Positions 43,710-51,063 of a stretch of DNA of 52,568 bases are shown here, piece after piece. The DNA is taken from assembly GCF_000695625.1 (NCBI RefSeq), contig NZ_JMQI01000017.1:1-52568 (forward strand), given 5' to 3'. Positions within the stretch are counted from its first letter, which is position 1. The number at the start of each line of letters is the position of its first letter. The notes under the pieces are model-generated. The model was not told the origin of the DNA. It did not search any database and saw nothing but the letters and a program-made list of their open reading frames with translations. Position numbers and translations under genes: made by a program. The DNA is from Amycolatopsis rifamycinica (GTDB taxonomy: Bacteria > Actinomycetota > Actinomycetes > Mycobacteriales > Pseudonocardiaceae).

Positions 43710-45259
43710 GCCGCCACCTCCGCGCGGACCCGGCCGCCACGCAGCTCGACCACCCGGTCCGCCAGCGAGACCAGCGCCGGGCGGTGGGCGACCAGCACCG
43801 CCGTCCGGCCCGGCAGCAACCGCCGGGTCGCCGACAGCACCGCGGCTTCCGTGCGGGAGTCCAGGCGGGCCGTGGGTTCGTCCAGCAGGACCAGCCCCGC
43901 CGACGTCCGGGCCAGCGCGCGCGCCAGGCCCACCCGCTGCCGCTGCCCGGCCGACAACACCTCGCCCAGTTCGCCCACCGGCGTCTCGTACCCCGACGGC
44001 AGCCCGGCCGCCACGGAGTCCAGCGCCGCCGCCCGGCCCGCCGCCGGGACGTCGGCCGGTGACCCCAGTGCGATGTTCGCGGCCAGCGACCCCCGGAACA
44101 GCGTCGGCCGCTGGGGGACCCACGCCACCTCGGCCAGCCACTCCGGCGACGACAGCGAACGCAGGTCCACCCCGTCCACCAGCACCCGTCCCGAGGACGG
44201 CGGCACGAACCCCAGCAGCACCGCCAGGAGCGTGCTCTTTCCCGACCCGCTCGGCCCGGCCAGGGCGATCCGCGCACCGGACGGCACGGTCAAGTCCACA
44301 TCGGACAGAGCCGGTACTCCGTCGTAGGAGACGCAAACCCGGTCCAGTTCGAGAGAAGGCGCGCCCCGGCGCCGGGTGAAGACACCCGGGCGGGAAGAAC
44401 GCACCGGCACCGCAAGGGCCTCCCGCAACGCCGTCAACCCCTCCGCCGCCGCGTGGAACTTCGCGCCCGCCGCCCGCAGCGGCAGGTACGCCTCCGGGGT
44501 CAGCACCAGGACCAGCAGCGCCGTCCGCGCGTCCAGCCCACCCGCGAGCAGCCGGAACCCGATCGGCACCGCCACCAGCGCGACGGACAGCGTCGCCACC
44601 AGTTCCAGCACCAGCGCCGACAGGAACGCGACCCGCAGCGTCTTCATGGTCGCGTCGGCGTGGGCGGACGCCATCGACCGGACCGTCGCCGCCTGGGCCG
44701 ACGCCCGGCCGAACACCTTCAGCGTCCCGAGCCCGCGGACCACGTCCAGGAAGTGGCCGCCCAGTTTCGTCAGCAGCTCCCACTGGGCGGACGCCTTCGC
44801 GTGCTTGCCGATCAGGATCGCGAACACCGGGATCAGCGGCAGGGTGACGACCACGACGAGCGCCGAGGCCAGGTCGGTCGTGCCCAACCGCACGACCACC
44901 GCGACCGGGACGACGACCGACACGACCAGCGACGGCAGGTACCCGGTCAGGTAGCTGTCCGTGGCGTCGACGCCGCGGGTGATCTGCGTGGCGACGACCC
45001 CCGCCCGGTCCGAAGCGGACCCGAGCAGCCGCCGGCGCAGCCCTTCCCGGACCGACGCCGCGAATCGTCCACTGAGGACACCGTGGCCCCAGGTGAGCGC
45101 CACCCGCGCCGCGATCGCCACGACCAGGGACAGTGAGATCCCGCCGCCGGTGAGCAGGGTGGCGAGCCCTTCGGCTTGGAGCAGCACGGAGAACGCCGTG
45201 AGCACCCCGAGCAGCCCCAGAACGACCAGGTACCGCCGGAGTCCGGGCAGAGCAGGCAC
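43706..45259 (-). CDS. cydD: ABC transporter CydD, partner of CydC
   Basis: 517 residues. Membrane domain about 1-290, then an ABC domain with Walker A GPSGSGKSTL, signature LSAGQRQRVGLARAL, Walker B LVLLDEP and H-loop VLVAHRP. The start GTG 45259 has AGGAGG upstream, 9 bp after the cydB stop. Order cydA-B-D-C matches mycobacteria. Confidence 0.92.
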   Translation of the reverse strand: MPALPGLRRYLVVLGLLGVLTAFSVLLQAEGLATLLTGGGISLSLVVAIAARVALTWGHGVLSGRFAASVREGLRRRLLGSASDRAGVVATQITRGVDATDSYLTGYLPSLVVSVVVPVAVVVRLGTTDLASALVVVVTLPLIPVFAILIGKHAKASAQWELLTKLGGHFLDVVRGLGTLKVFGRASAQAATVRSMASAHADATMKTLRVAFLSALVLELVATLSVALVAVPIGFRLLAGGLDARTALLVLVLTPEAYLPLRAAGAKFHAAAEGLTALREALAVPVRSSRPGVFTRRRGAPSLELDRVCVSYDGVPALSDVDLTVPSGARIALAGPSGSGKSTLLAVLLGFVPPSSGRVLVDGVDLRSLSSPEWLAEVAWVPQRPTLFRGSLAANIALGSPADVPAAGRAAALDSVAAGLPSGYETPVGELGEVLSAGQRQRVGLARALARTSAGLVLLDEPTARLDSRTEAAVLSATRRLLPGRTAVLVAHRPALVSLADRVVELRGGRVRAEVAA

Positions 45260-45268
45260 GACGTCCTC

Positions 45269-46255
45269 CTAGAAGTGCAGCAGCGAGCGCTGGTCGACGG
45301 GACGGCGGTGCGCGCGCCAGGTCAGCCACTGCACCACCAGCAGCACCAGCACCGCGGGCGGCGTGAACCAGGCCAGCACCGCGAACGTCTCCGGGGCCGT
45401 CGCCGCCTGGTCGAGCGTCAACGCGTACCCCGGAGAAGCCAGCACCGTCGGGAACCGCAGGGTCCCGGCGAGCAGCGCCGGGCAGGCCGCGAGCACCATC
45501 GACCCGACGAGCGCGACCCGGTACCGCTTCGCGAAGAATCCGAGCCGGGTGACGGCGAACGCCAGGAACGCCAGGACGACCGCGCCGAGGCCGAGCGCGG
45601 AGACGCCGTCGAGCGCGAAGAACCCCCACCCCGACGCGATCACCAGGAAAGCGAACACCGGCGCCGAGAACGCGCGGGCCAGCCGCACCGCGCGGCCGGT
45701 CAGCTCGGCCGGCGCCCGCACGGCCAGGAACGCCGCTCCCTGCAGGCAGAACAGCGCGACGAACCCGAGCCCCCACAGCACCGCGTACGGCGAGAACAAC
45801 GCGAGGACGTCCCCGGACGGTGAGCCGGCGGGGGTCAGGGGCAGCCCGAGCACCAGGTTGCCGAGGAACAGGCCCCACGACAGCGCCGTCACCAGCGCGC
45901 CGCCGACGATGCCCGCTGTCCAGGCACCGCGGCGGGCGTCCGGGCGGCGGCTGCGCAGCTGCATCGACGCCGTGAACGTCACCAGGCCGAGCAACAGCGT
46001 CACCACCAGGACGTACGCCCCGGCGAACACCTTGCCCTCCAGGTGCGGGAACGCGCCGAACAGCAGGCCGACGGCGGCCACCAGCCAGACCTCGTTGGCC
46101 AGGAAGAACGGCCCGAGGGCGCCGAGGGTCTGCCGCCGCCGTCGCTCGCCGGCTTCGAAGCCGGGCAGGAGCATGCCCACGCCGTAGTCGTAGCCCGCCA
46201 GCGCGAAGTACCCGCAGGTCAGCAGGCCCAGCACGCACCACCAGAAGGTCGCCAT
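45269..46255 (-). CDS. cydB: Cytochrome bd oxidase subunit II
   Basis: 328 residues with eight to nine predicted membrane helices. N-terminal WWCVLGLLTCGYFALAGYDYGVGMLLP is the family's first helix with the conserved GYDYGVGM; NEVWLVAAVGLLFGAFP follows (N and W near heme d in the structures). Length is slightly below the usual 335-345. It pairs with CydA in the quinol oxidase. It starts 3 bp after the cydA stop. Confidence 0.93.
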   Translation of the reverse strand: MATFWWCVLGLLTCGYFALAGYDYGVGMLLPGFEAGERRRRQTLGALGPFFLANEVWLVAAVGLLFGAFPHLEGKVFAGAYVLVVTLLLGLVTFTASMQLRSRRPDARRGAWTAGIVGGALVTALSWGLFLGNLVLGLPLTPAGSPSGDVLALFSPYAVLWGLGFVALFCLQGAAFLAVRAPAELTGRAVRLARAFSAPVFAFLVIASGWGFFALDGVSALGLGAVVLAFLAFAVTRLGFFAKRYRVALVGSMVLAACPALLAGTLRFPTVLASPGYALTLDQAATAPETFAVLAWFTPPAVLVLLVVQWLTWRAHRRPVDQRSLLHF

Positions 46256-46258
46256 CGG

Positions 46259-47419
46259 TCAGACTCCGCTCAGGACGGGCCGTTCGGCGGGCTCGCCGAC
46301 CGGATCCGGGCCGCGCTTGGCGACGCGCGCCATGAGCACCCAGTCGGCCACCGCGAGCGCGGCGAACAGCAGTGTGAAAGCGATGAAGGAGAAGAGGATC
46401 TGGCCGGCCGGGACGTCCGCGACCGCGTCGGCGGTGCGCAGCTTCCCCCAGACCAGCCACGGCTGGCGGCCGAGCTCGCGCACCAGCCAGCCCATGATCG
46501 CCGCGGCGAACGGCAGCGGGATGGCCGCGACCATCAGGTAGTGCAGGAACCGCGCCCGGGTGAGCCAGTTGCGGACCAGCAGCACCGCGCCCAGCAGCGC
46601 ACACAGCAGCATCGCGAACCCGAGCATGATCATCACGCCGAGCGGCAGGCCGACGCCGGCGTCTTCCAGCTTGTCCGGCTGGTACTTCGCGAGCTCGGCG
46701 AACTGCGCGAACCCCTGGTTCACCACGAGCACCGAGCCGAGCAGCGCCGCCACCACGCCGAGGCGCATCGAGCGGCGGAAGAACTCGACCTCGGTGGTGC
46801 GCTTGAGGAAGTGCCAGGCGCTGACACCGACGACGAAGAAGCCGCCGGTGACGATCGCCGCGCCCACGACGTGCGGCAGCGACGCGGTCAGCGCCGGGTT
46901 GGCGAACAGCGCGCCGAAGTCGTCGAGGCGCAGCGTGCCGCCTTCGAGGTGGCTGCCGACCGGGTTCTGCAGGAACGAGTTGGCCAGCATGATGAACAGC
47001 GCCGACGCGTACGCGGTCAGCGTGACCAGCCAGATCAGCGCCAGGTGCAGCCCCTTCGGCAGCCGGCCGAAGCCGAAGATCCACAGGCCGAGGAAGGTCG
47101 ACTCGAGGAAGAACGCGACCAGCGTCTCGATGGCCAGCGGCGCGCCGAAGACGTCGCCGGCGAAGGCGGAGAGGCCGGTCCAGGTCAGCCCGAACTGGAA
47201 CTCCATCACGATGCCGGTGACGATCCCGAGCGCGTAGTTGATCACGTACAGGCGTCCCCAGAAGCGGGTCATCCGCAGGAGCTCCGGCTTGCCGCCGAGC
47301 GTCCAGCGCGTCTGCATCACGGCCACCAAGGTGACCAGCCCCAGCGTGAGCAGCACGAACAGGAAGTGGAACGAGGTCGTCGTCGCGAACTGGAGTCTCG
47401 CGACCGGGAGTGCGTTCAT
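46259..47419 (-). CDS. cydA: Cytochrome bd oxidase subunit I, lacking almost all of the Q-loop
   Basis: 386 residues against about 480-520 in most bacteria. Heme ligands remain: H18 (b595, E. coli H19), E98 and E106 (d, E99/E107), H183 (b558, H186), and M265 in VMIMLG (M393). GRQPWLVWGKLRTADAV is intact. From K250 in YQPDK, equal to E. coli K252, only 14 residues separate it from the next helix, against about 140 in E. coli, so the quinol-binding Q-loop is missing. ATG 47419 lies inside a large inverted repeat and follows TAGCCT by 6 nt. First gene of cydABDC; probably controlled by the divergent PadR protein. Confidence 0.93.
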   Translation of the reverse strand: MNALPVARLQFATTTSFHFLFVLLTLGLVTLVAVMQTRWTLGGKPELLRMTRFWGRLYVINYALGIVTGIVMEFQFGLTWTGLSAFAGDVFGAPLAIETLVAFFLESTFLGLWIFGFGRLPKGLHLALIWLVTLTAYASALFIMLANSFLQNPVGSHLEGGTLRLDDFGALFANPALTASLPHVVGAAIVTGGFFVVGVSAWHFLKRTTEVEFFRRSMRLGVVAALLGSVLVVNQGFAQFAELAKYQPDKLEDAGVGLPLGVMIMLGFAMLLCALLGAVLLVRNWLTRARFLHYLMVAAIPLPFAAAIMGWLVRELGRQPWLVWGKLRTADAVADVPAGQILFSFIAFTLLFAALAVADWVLMARVAKRGPDPVGEPAERPVLSGV

Positions 47420-47450
47420 GTAGACAGGCTACACATAGCCTGCCTACATG
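47417..47450. promoter_or_regulatory. 34-bp inverted repeat, putative PadR operator covering the cydA start and -10
   Basis: Arms CATGTAGACAGGCTA (47417-47431) and TAGCCTGCCTACATG (47436-47450), 14 of 15 pairs, 4-bp spacer. It holds the ATGT-N-ACAT pattern known for PadR operators. The cydA ATG is within the left arm and the cydA -10 TAGCCT is rc of 47426-47431. Further half-sites CTACATGTAG and ATGTGTAGAC follow toward padR, where TAGACT lies 8 nt before ATG 47480. Confidence 0.6.
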
Positions 47451-47479
47451 TAGCGAGCCGATGTGTAGACTGGGTACTC

Positions 47480-47797
47480 ATGAAGGCGGACACCCTGCGC
47501 GGCCACCTCGACGCGCTGCTGCTGGCCGTGCTCGACGGCCGGAAGCTCCACGGCTACGCGATCATCGAGGCGCTCCAGCTGCGCAGCGACGGCGCGCTCG
47601 ACCTGCCGACCGGCACCGTGTACCCGGCGCTGCGCCGGCTCGAGCGGGCCGGCTGGCTGGCCAGCGAATGGGACGTCGTGTCCGGTCGCAAGCGCCGGAC
47701 GTACCGGCTGACCCGCTCCGGCGAGCAGGCGCTGGCGGCCGAGCGCACCGAGTGGCGGGAGTTCACCGCGGTCATCGGGGGAGTGCTGGACGCATGA
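47480..47797 (+). CDS. PadR-family transcriptional regulator
   Basis: 105 residues, PadR subfamily 2. Winged HTH: LLAVLDGRKLHGYAIIEAL, LDLPTGTVYPALRRLERAGWL and the wing SGRKRRTYRLT. ATG 47480; the frame is open upstream only by chance. It overlaps the HAAS-domain gene by 4 bases (ATGA), the classic PadR-HAAS pair in which a membrane partner tunes the repressor. Divergent from cydABDC. Confidence 0.92.
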   Translation: MKADTLRGHLDALLLAVLDGRKLHGYAIIEALQLRSDGALDLPTGTVYPALRRLERAGWLASEWDVVSGRKRRTYRLTRSGEQALAAERTEWREFTAVIGGVLDA

Positions 47798-48462
47798 TCG
47801 ACGCGTACCTGGGGGAGCTGGACCGCAGGCTGCACGGCTGCGGCCGCTTCAAGGCCGACCTCCTCGAAGAGGCCCGCGACGGCCTCCACGACGCCGCCGA
47901 CGCCTACCGCGCCGGCGGGTGGGACGACGAAGAGGCCGAGCGCCGCGCCGTCGCCGACTTCGGCCCGGCGGCGGTCGTCGCCCGCGGCTACCAGGCCGAG
48001 CTGGGCATGCTCAGCGGGGTCCGGACGCTGTGGAAGCTGGTGCTGGGCGTCCCGGCGATGCAGACCGCGTGGGACTACGCGCGGATCCTCACCTTCGGCG
48101 AATGGACGAAGCTGCCGACGCCGACGCCGGAGTGGTACAAGGTCGTCGCGCACGCTTCCCACGGCGCCGTGTTCGTCGTGCCGGTGATCGGCGTGGTCGC
48201 CCTGCTCGGTATCCGCTGGCTGAGCCGCCGCATGGACGGCACGGGGCTCGCCCGGTTCTGCGGGATCCTCATCGCGCTCGCGGTCGGCGTCAACCTCGCC
48301 TCCGTCGGCCTGCTCGTCGCGGCGACCGGTGTCGTCGACGTCTCGAGGCTGTTCCTCAGCGTCCCGTGCGCGCTGCTGATGGTCGCCTGGGTGGCGCTTT
48401 CGGTCCGGCTCGTCGTGCTCGCGAGACGTTCCTGGGGTGGGTATGCCACGATCGTCGCGTGA
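47794..48462 (+). CDS. HAAS/permease-prefix domain membrane protein, PadR partner
   Basis: 222 residues. The N-terminal about 70 residues form a HAAS-like three-helix domain (YLGELDRRLHGCGRFKADLLEEARDGL; EEAERRAVADFGPAAVVARGYQ). Three hydrophobic segments follow at about 123-145, 155-178 and 185-210. Such proteins are always encoded beside PadR regulators. A role in sensing membrane or respiratory state and modulating the PadR protein at the cyd promoter is inferred from position. Confidence 0.85.
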   Translation: MIDAYLGELDRRLHGCGRFKADLLEEARDGLHDAADAYRAGGWDDEEAERRAVADFGPAAVVARGYQAELGMLSGVRTLWKLVLGVPAMQTAWDYARILTFGEWTKLPTPTPEWYKVVAHASHGAVFVVPVIGVVALLGIRWLSRRMDGTGLARFCGILIALAVGVNLASVGLLVAATGVVDVSRLFLSVPCALLMVAWVALSVRLVVLARRSWGGYATIVA

Positions 48463-48782
48463 CGACCGCGCTGATCTACCTCGTAGTCATGCTGCTGGTG
48501 GCGGCCGTGGTGTTCCTGCTCGCCGCGGTGGTGTTCGGCCGGGGTGAGGAGCTCGCCCCGCTGCCCCCGGGCAGCTCGCCCACGCGGCTGCCCGCCGAGG
48601 ACATCACCGGCGCGGACCTGGCCGAGGTCCGCTTCCAGCTGGTGCTGCGCGGCTACAAGATGTCCGAGGTGGACTGGGTGATGCGGCGGCTCGGCGTCGA
48701 GCTCGACGAGCTGCGCGCCCGGGTCGCCGAGCTGGAGCAGCGCGAGCGCGAGCGGGAGAGCTCGCCCGAGGCGTCCCCGTGA
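48459..48782 (+). CDS. DivIVA-domain small membrane protein
   Basis: 107 residues. One N-terminal membrane helix (LIYLVVMLLVAAVVFLLAAVVF cut to its core), a Pro/Gly linker, and a DivIVA-type segment LAEVRFQLVLRGYKMSEVDWVM with a short coiled coil (ELDELRARVAELEQRERERE). Comparable to Rv1209 in size and place. GTG 48459 overlaps the HAAS stop; CACGAT 6 nt upstream could also give an internal leaderless transcript. Confidence 0.85.
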   Translation: MTTALIYLVVMLLVAAVVFLLAAVVFGRGEELAPLPPGSSPTRLPAEDITGADLAEVRFQLVLRGYKMSEVDWVMRRLGVELDELRARVAELEQRERERESSPEASP

Positions 48783-49237
48783 CGGACCTGATCCTCTCGG
48801 TCGACGTCGGCGCCCCGGCGGGGACCACCTGGCTCGCGCTGACGGACTGGGCGCGCCAGGGCGAGTGGATGCTCGGCACCGAGGTCGAAGTCGTCGAGGG
48901 CAACGGCCGCAGCGTCGGGTCGCGGCTGTCGGCGTTCACCGGCGTGGCCCGTGTCGGCTTCACCGACACCATGGAGATCACCAGCTGGGAGCCGCCGGTG
49001 CGGTGCGGTGTCCGGCACCTGGGCAGTTTCGTGCAGGGCACCGGGGTGTTCCAGGTCGTCCCCAAGGGCGCGACGCGCTCGACGTTCGTCTGGGCCGAGC
49101 ACCTGCGGCTGCCGTTCGGGCCGCTGGGCCGGCTCGGCTGGCCGGTCGTGCGACCGGCGTTCGCGCTGGGGGTGCGCCAGTCCTTGCGGCGGTTCGCGCG
49201 GTTCGCGGAGAGCTATTCGGTGGGTGGGCATGAGTGA
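48779..49237 (+). CDS. SRPBCC-family (polyketide cyclase/dehydrase-like) protein
   Basis: 152 residues forming a START-like fold: N-terminal strand LILSVDVGAPAGTTWLALTD, the helix FALGVRQSLRRFARFAE at the end, and the alternation of strands between. It should bind a hydrophobic ligand; no catalytic residues can be assigned. GTG 48779 overlaps the previous stop by 4 bases and the next gene overlaps its end by 8. Confidence 0.8.
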   Translation: MTDLILSVDVGAPAGTTWLALTDWARQGEWMLGTEVEVVEGNGRSVGSRLSAFTGVARVGFTDTMEITSWEPPVRCGVRHLGSFVQGTGVFQVVPKGATRSTFVWAEHLRLPFGPLGRLGWPVVRPAFALGVRQSLRRFARFAESYSVGGHE

Positions 49238-49793
49238 GCTGGTCGGCGCCGACGGCGTCGCGCGGTGCAGCTGGGGCAATTCGACCCCGGACTACGTGGC
49301 GTACCACGACGAGGAGTGGGGCGTGCCGCTCCACGGGCAGGACGAGCTGTACGAGCGGCTGTGCCTCGAGTCGTTCCAGTCGGGGCTGTCGTGGATCACG
49401 ATCCTGCGCAAGCGTGAAGCCTTCCGGAAGGCGTTCAAGCAGTTCAAACCGGCGAAGGTGGCGAAGTTCGGCGACGCCGACGTCGAACGGCTGATGCAGG
49501 ACGCGTCGATCGTGCGGAACCGGGCGAAGATCCTGGCCGCGATCAAGAACGCGCAGGCCATCGCTTCGCTTGAGGTTCCCCTGGACGACCTGCTGTGGTC
49601 GTTCGCGCCTTCGTCGCACAAGCGTCCGGCGACGATGGCCGACGTCCCGGCGATCACCGAGGAGTCCAAGGCGATGGCCAAGGAGCTGAAGAAGCGCGGC
49701 TTCGCTTTCCTCGGCCCGACCACCTGCTACGCGCTGATGCAGGCCACCGGCATGGTCGACGACCACGTCGAAGGCTGCTTCCGGGCGGTCTGA
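49230..49793 (+). CDS. tag: DNA-3-methyladenine glycosylase I
   Basis: 187 residues. Zinc ligands C13 and H26 (RCSWGN, AYHDEEWG) at the N-terminus and H179 and C183 (DDHVEGCF) at the C-terminus match TagI; catalytic-pocket residues E47 and W in LCLESFQSGLSW, plus FVGPT-like FLGPTTCYALMQA. It excises 3-methyladenine from alkylated DNA. M. tuberculosis tagA (Rv1210) has the same neighbours. The C-terminal codons form one arm of a terminator hairpin. Confidence 0.95.
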   Translation: MSELVGADGVARCSWGNSTPDYVAYHDEEWGVPLHGQDELYERLCLESFQSGLSWITILRKREAFRKAFKQFKPAKVAKFGDADVERLMQDASIVRNRAKILAAIKNAQAIASLEVPLDDLLWSFAPSSHKRPATMADVPAITEESKAMAKELKKRGFAFLGPTTCYALMQATGMVDDHVEGCFRAV

Positions 49794-49807
49794 GCCCGGA
49801 AGCAGCC
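49773..49807. terminator. Strong hairpin shared by convergent tag and enoyl-CoA hydratase genes
   Basis: Perfect 14-bp arms GGCTGCTTCCGGGC (49773-49786) and GCCCGGAAGCAGCC (49794-49807) around a 7-nt loop that contains the tag stop codon. Symmetric, so it can act in both directions. Confidence 0.8.
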
Positions 49808-49812
49808 CCGCG

Positions 49813-50607
49813 TCACTTGCCCTGGAAGGCCGGCTTGCGCTTGCCGACGAAGGCCTCGACGGCTTCGGCGTGGTCGGCGGTCCCGCCGAGGGCGGTCTGG
49901 GCGGCGTCCTCGGCTTCGAGCGCCTCGTCGAACGTCGACTGCGCGGCCAGGTTGAGCACGCTCTTGATCTTCGCGTAGGCGACGGTCGGGCCGGCCGCGA
50001 GCTTCGCGGCCACCTGCTGGGCGCGGGCGGCGAGCTCGGCGTCCGGCACGACCTCGCCGACCAGGCCGAGCCGCAGCGCCTCGGCGGCGTCGACGGTCCG
50101 GGCCAGCAGCATGAGCTCGGCGGCGCGGCCGTGGCCGACCAGCCGCTGCAGCGTCCAGGACGCGCCCGAGTCCGGGCCCAGCCCGACGTTGGCGAAGGCC
50201 ATCAGGAACGACGACGACTCGGCGGCGATCCGCAGGTCGCTGGCGTAGGCGAAGGCGGCCCCGGCACCGGCGGCGGTGCCGTTGACGGCCGCGATGACCG
50301 GCTTCGGCATGGCCACGATCGTCTTGACGATCGGGTTGTAGTGCTCCTTCACCGTCTGTAGCGGGGCGGGGTCACCCGCTTGCAGCAGCCCCACGTGCTC
50401 CTTCAGGTCCTGCCCGGCGCAGAACGCCTTGCCCGAACCGGTCAGCACCACCGCGCGGACTCCCTCGTCGCCGGACGCCTCGCGCAGCGCCGCGAGCAGT
50501 GCTTCCTTCAGCTCGACGGTCAGCGAGTTGTACGCCTGCGGCCGGTTCAGGGTGAGGGTGCGCACCCCGTCGGCGTCGGCGGTCAACAGGACGTCGGATG
50601 TGGTCAC
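49813..50607 (-). CDS. Enoyl-CoA hydratase/isomerase (PaaG-like)
   Basis: 264 residues, crotonase fold. Oxyanion-hole segments AFCAGQDLKEH and NGTAAGAGAAFAYASDLRIA; GLGPDSGASWTLQRLVG carries Asp in the position of PaaG-type 1,2-epoxyphenylacetyl-CoA isomerases rather than the hydratase glutamates, so isomerase activity in phenylacetate-like catabolism is more likely than classical beta-oxidation. Other paa genes are not in the window. GTG 50607 has AAGGAG upstream. Confidence 0.88.
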   Translation of the reverse strand: MTTSDVLLTADADGVRTLTLNRPQAYNSLTVELKEALLAALREASGDEGVRAVVLTGSGKAFCAGQDLKEHVGLLQAGDPAPLQTVKEHYNPIVKTIVAMPKPVIAAVNGTAAGAGAAFAYASDLRIAAESSSFLMAFANVGLGPDSGASWTLQRLVGHGRAAELMLLARTVDAAEALRLGLVGEVVPDAELAARAQQVAAKLAAGPTVAYAKIKSVLNLAAQSTFDEALEAEDAAQTALGGTADHAEAVEAFVGKRKPAFQGK

Positions 50608-50805
50608 GTCTTCTCCTTGCGCGGAAAACTTCGGTCGGCCGAGAGTCTTTCACCTCGCGCGGGCCGCATACCAGCACCGATACGGCGGCAAAAGATCGGT
50701 CCGCTGATGCGCCCGGCCGCTGATGAGGGACAATGGACACCAGACCCGGCTGGCTTTCACGCGAGCGCGACCCGGGCGCGCCGGTTGAGACGGAGGGAGC
50801 ACGCT

Positions 50806-50973
50806 ATGGCGGCCATGAAGCCCCGGACCGGAGATGGTCCCCTCGAAGTGACTAAGGAGGGGCGGGGCCTCGTGATGCGCGTACCGCTCGAGGGCGGTGG
50901 GCGACTCGTCGTCGAACTCTCCGCGGAAGAGGCGAAGGACCTCGGCGCCGCACTGGCGGAGGTCACCGGCTGA
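50806..50973 (+). CDS. DUF3117 small protein
   Basis: 55 residues: AAMKPRTGDGPLEVTKEGRG, VMRVPLEGGGRLVVELSAEE. This is the conserved actinobacterial DUF3117 protein (Rv1211 in M. tuberculosis, also next to tagA). Function unknown. ATG 50806 has GGAGGGAG upstream. A hairpin follows the stop by 30 bp. The 198 bp upstream hold no other gene. Confidence 0.92.
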   Translation: MAAMKPRTGDGPLEVTKEGRGLVMRVPLEGGGRLVVELSAEEAKDLGAALAEVTG

Positions 50974-51003
50974 CCCGGCTCCCCCGATCCGTCCTTCCGT
51001 CGC

Positions 51004-51031
51004 ACCCCGGTCTCCCTTCGGAGGCCGGGGT
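51004..51031 (+). terminator. Hairpin terminator after the DUF3117 gene
   Basis: Arms ACCCCGGTCTCC and GGAGGCCGGGGT (11 of 12 pairs plus one G-T) close a CTTC loop. No U-tract. Confidence 0.6.
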
Positions 51032-51063
51032 CGCGGTTCCTCTGCGCCCGAAGGTTGCTCACT

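Noticed and set aside
42117..47084. 1655-codon open frame on the minus strand
   Set aside because: Only its last third is CydC. The rest is an out-of-frame reading of cydD, cydB and cydA.
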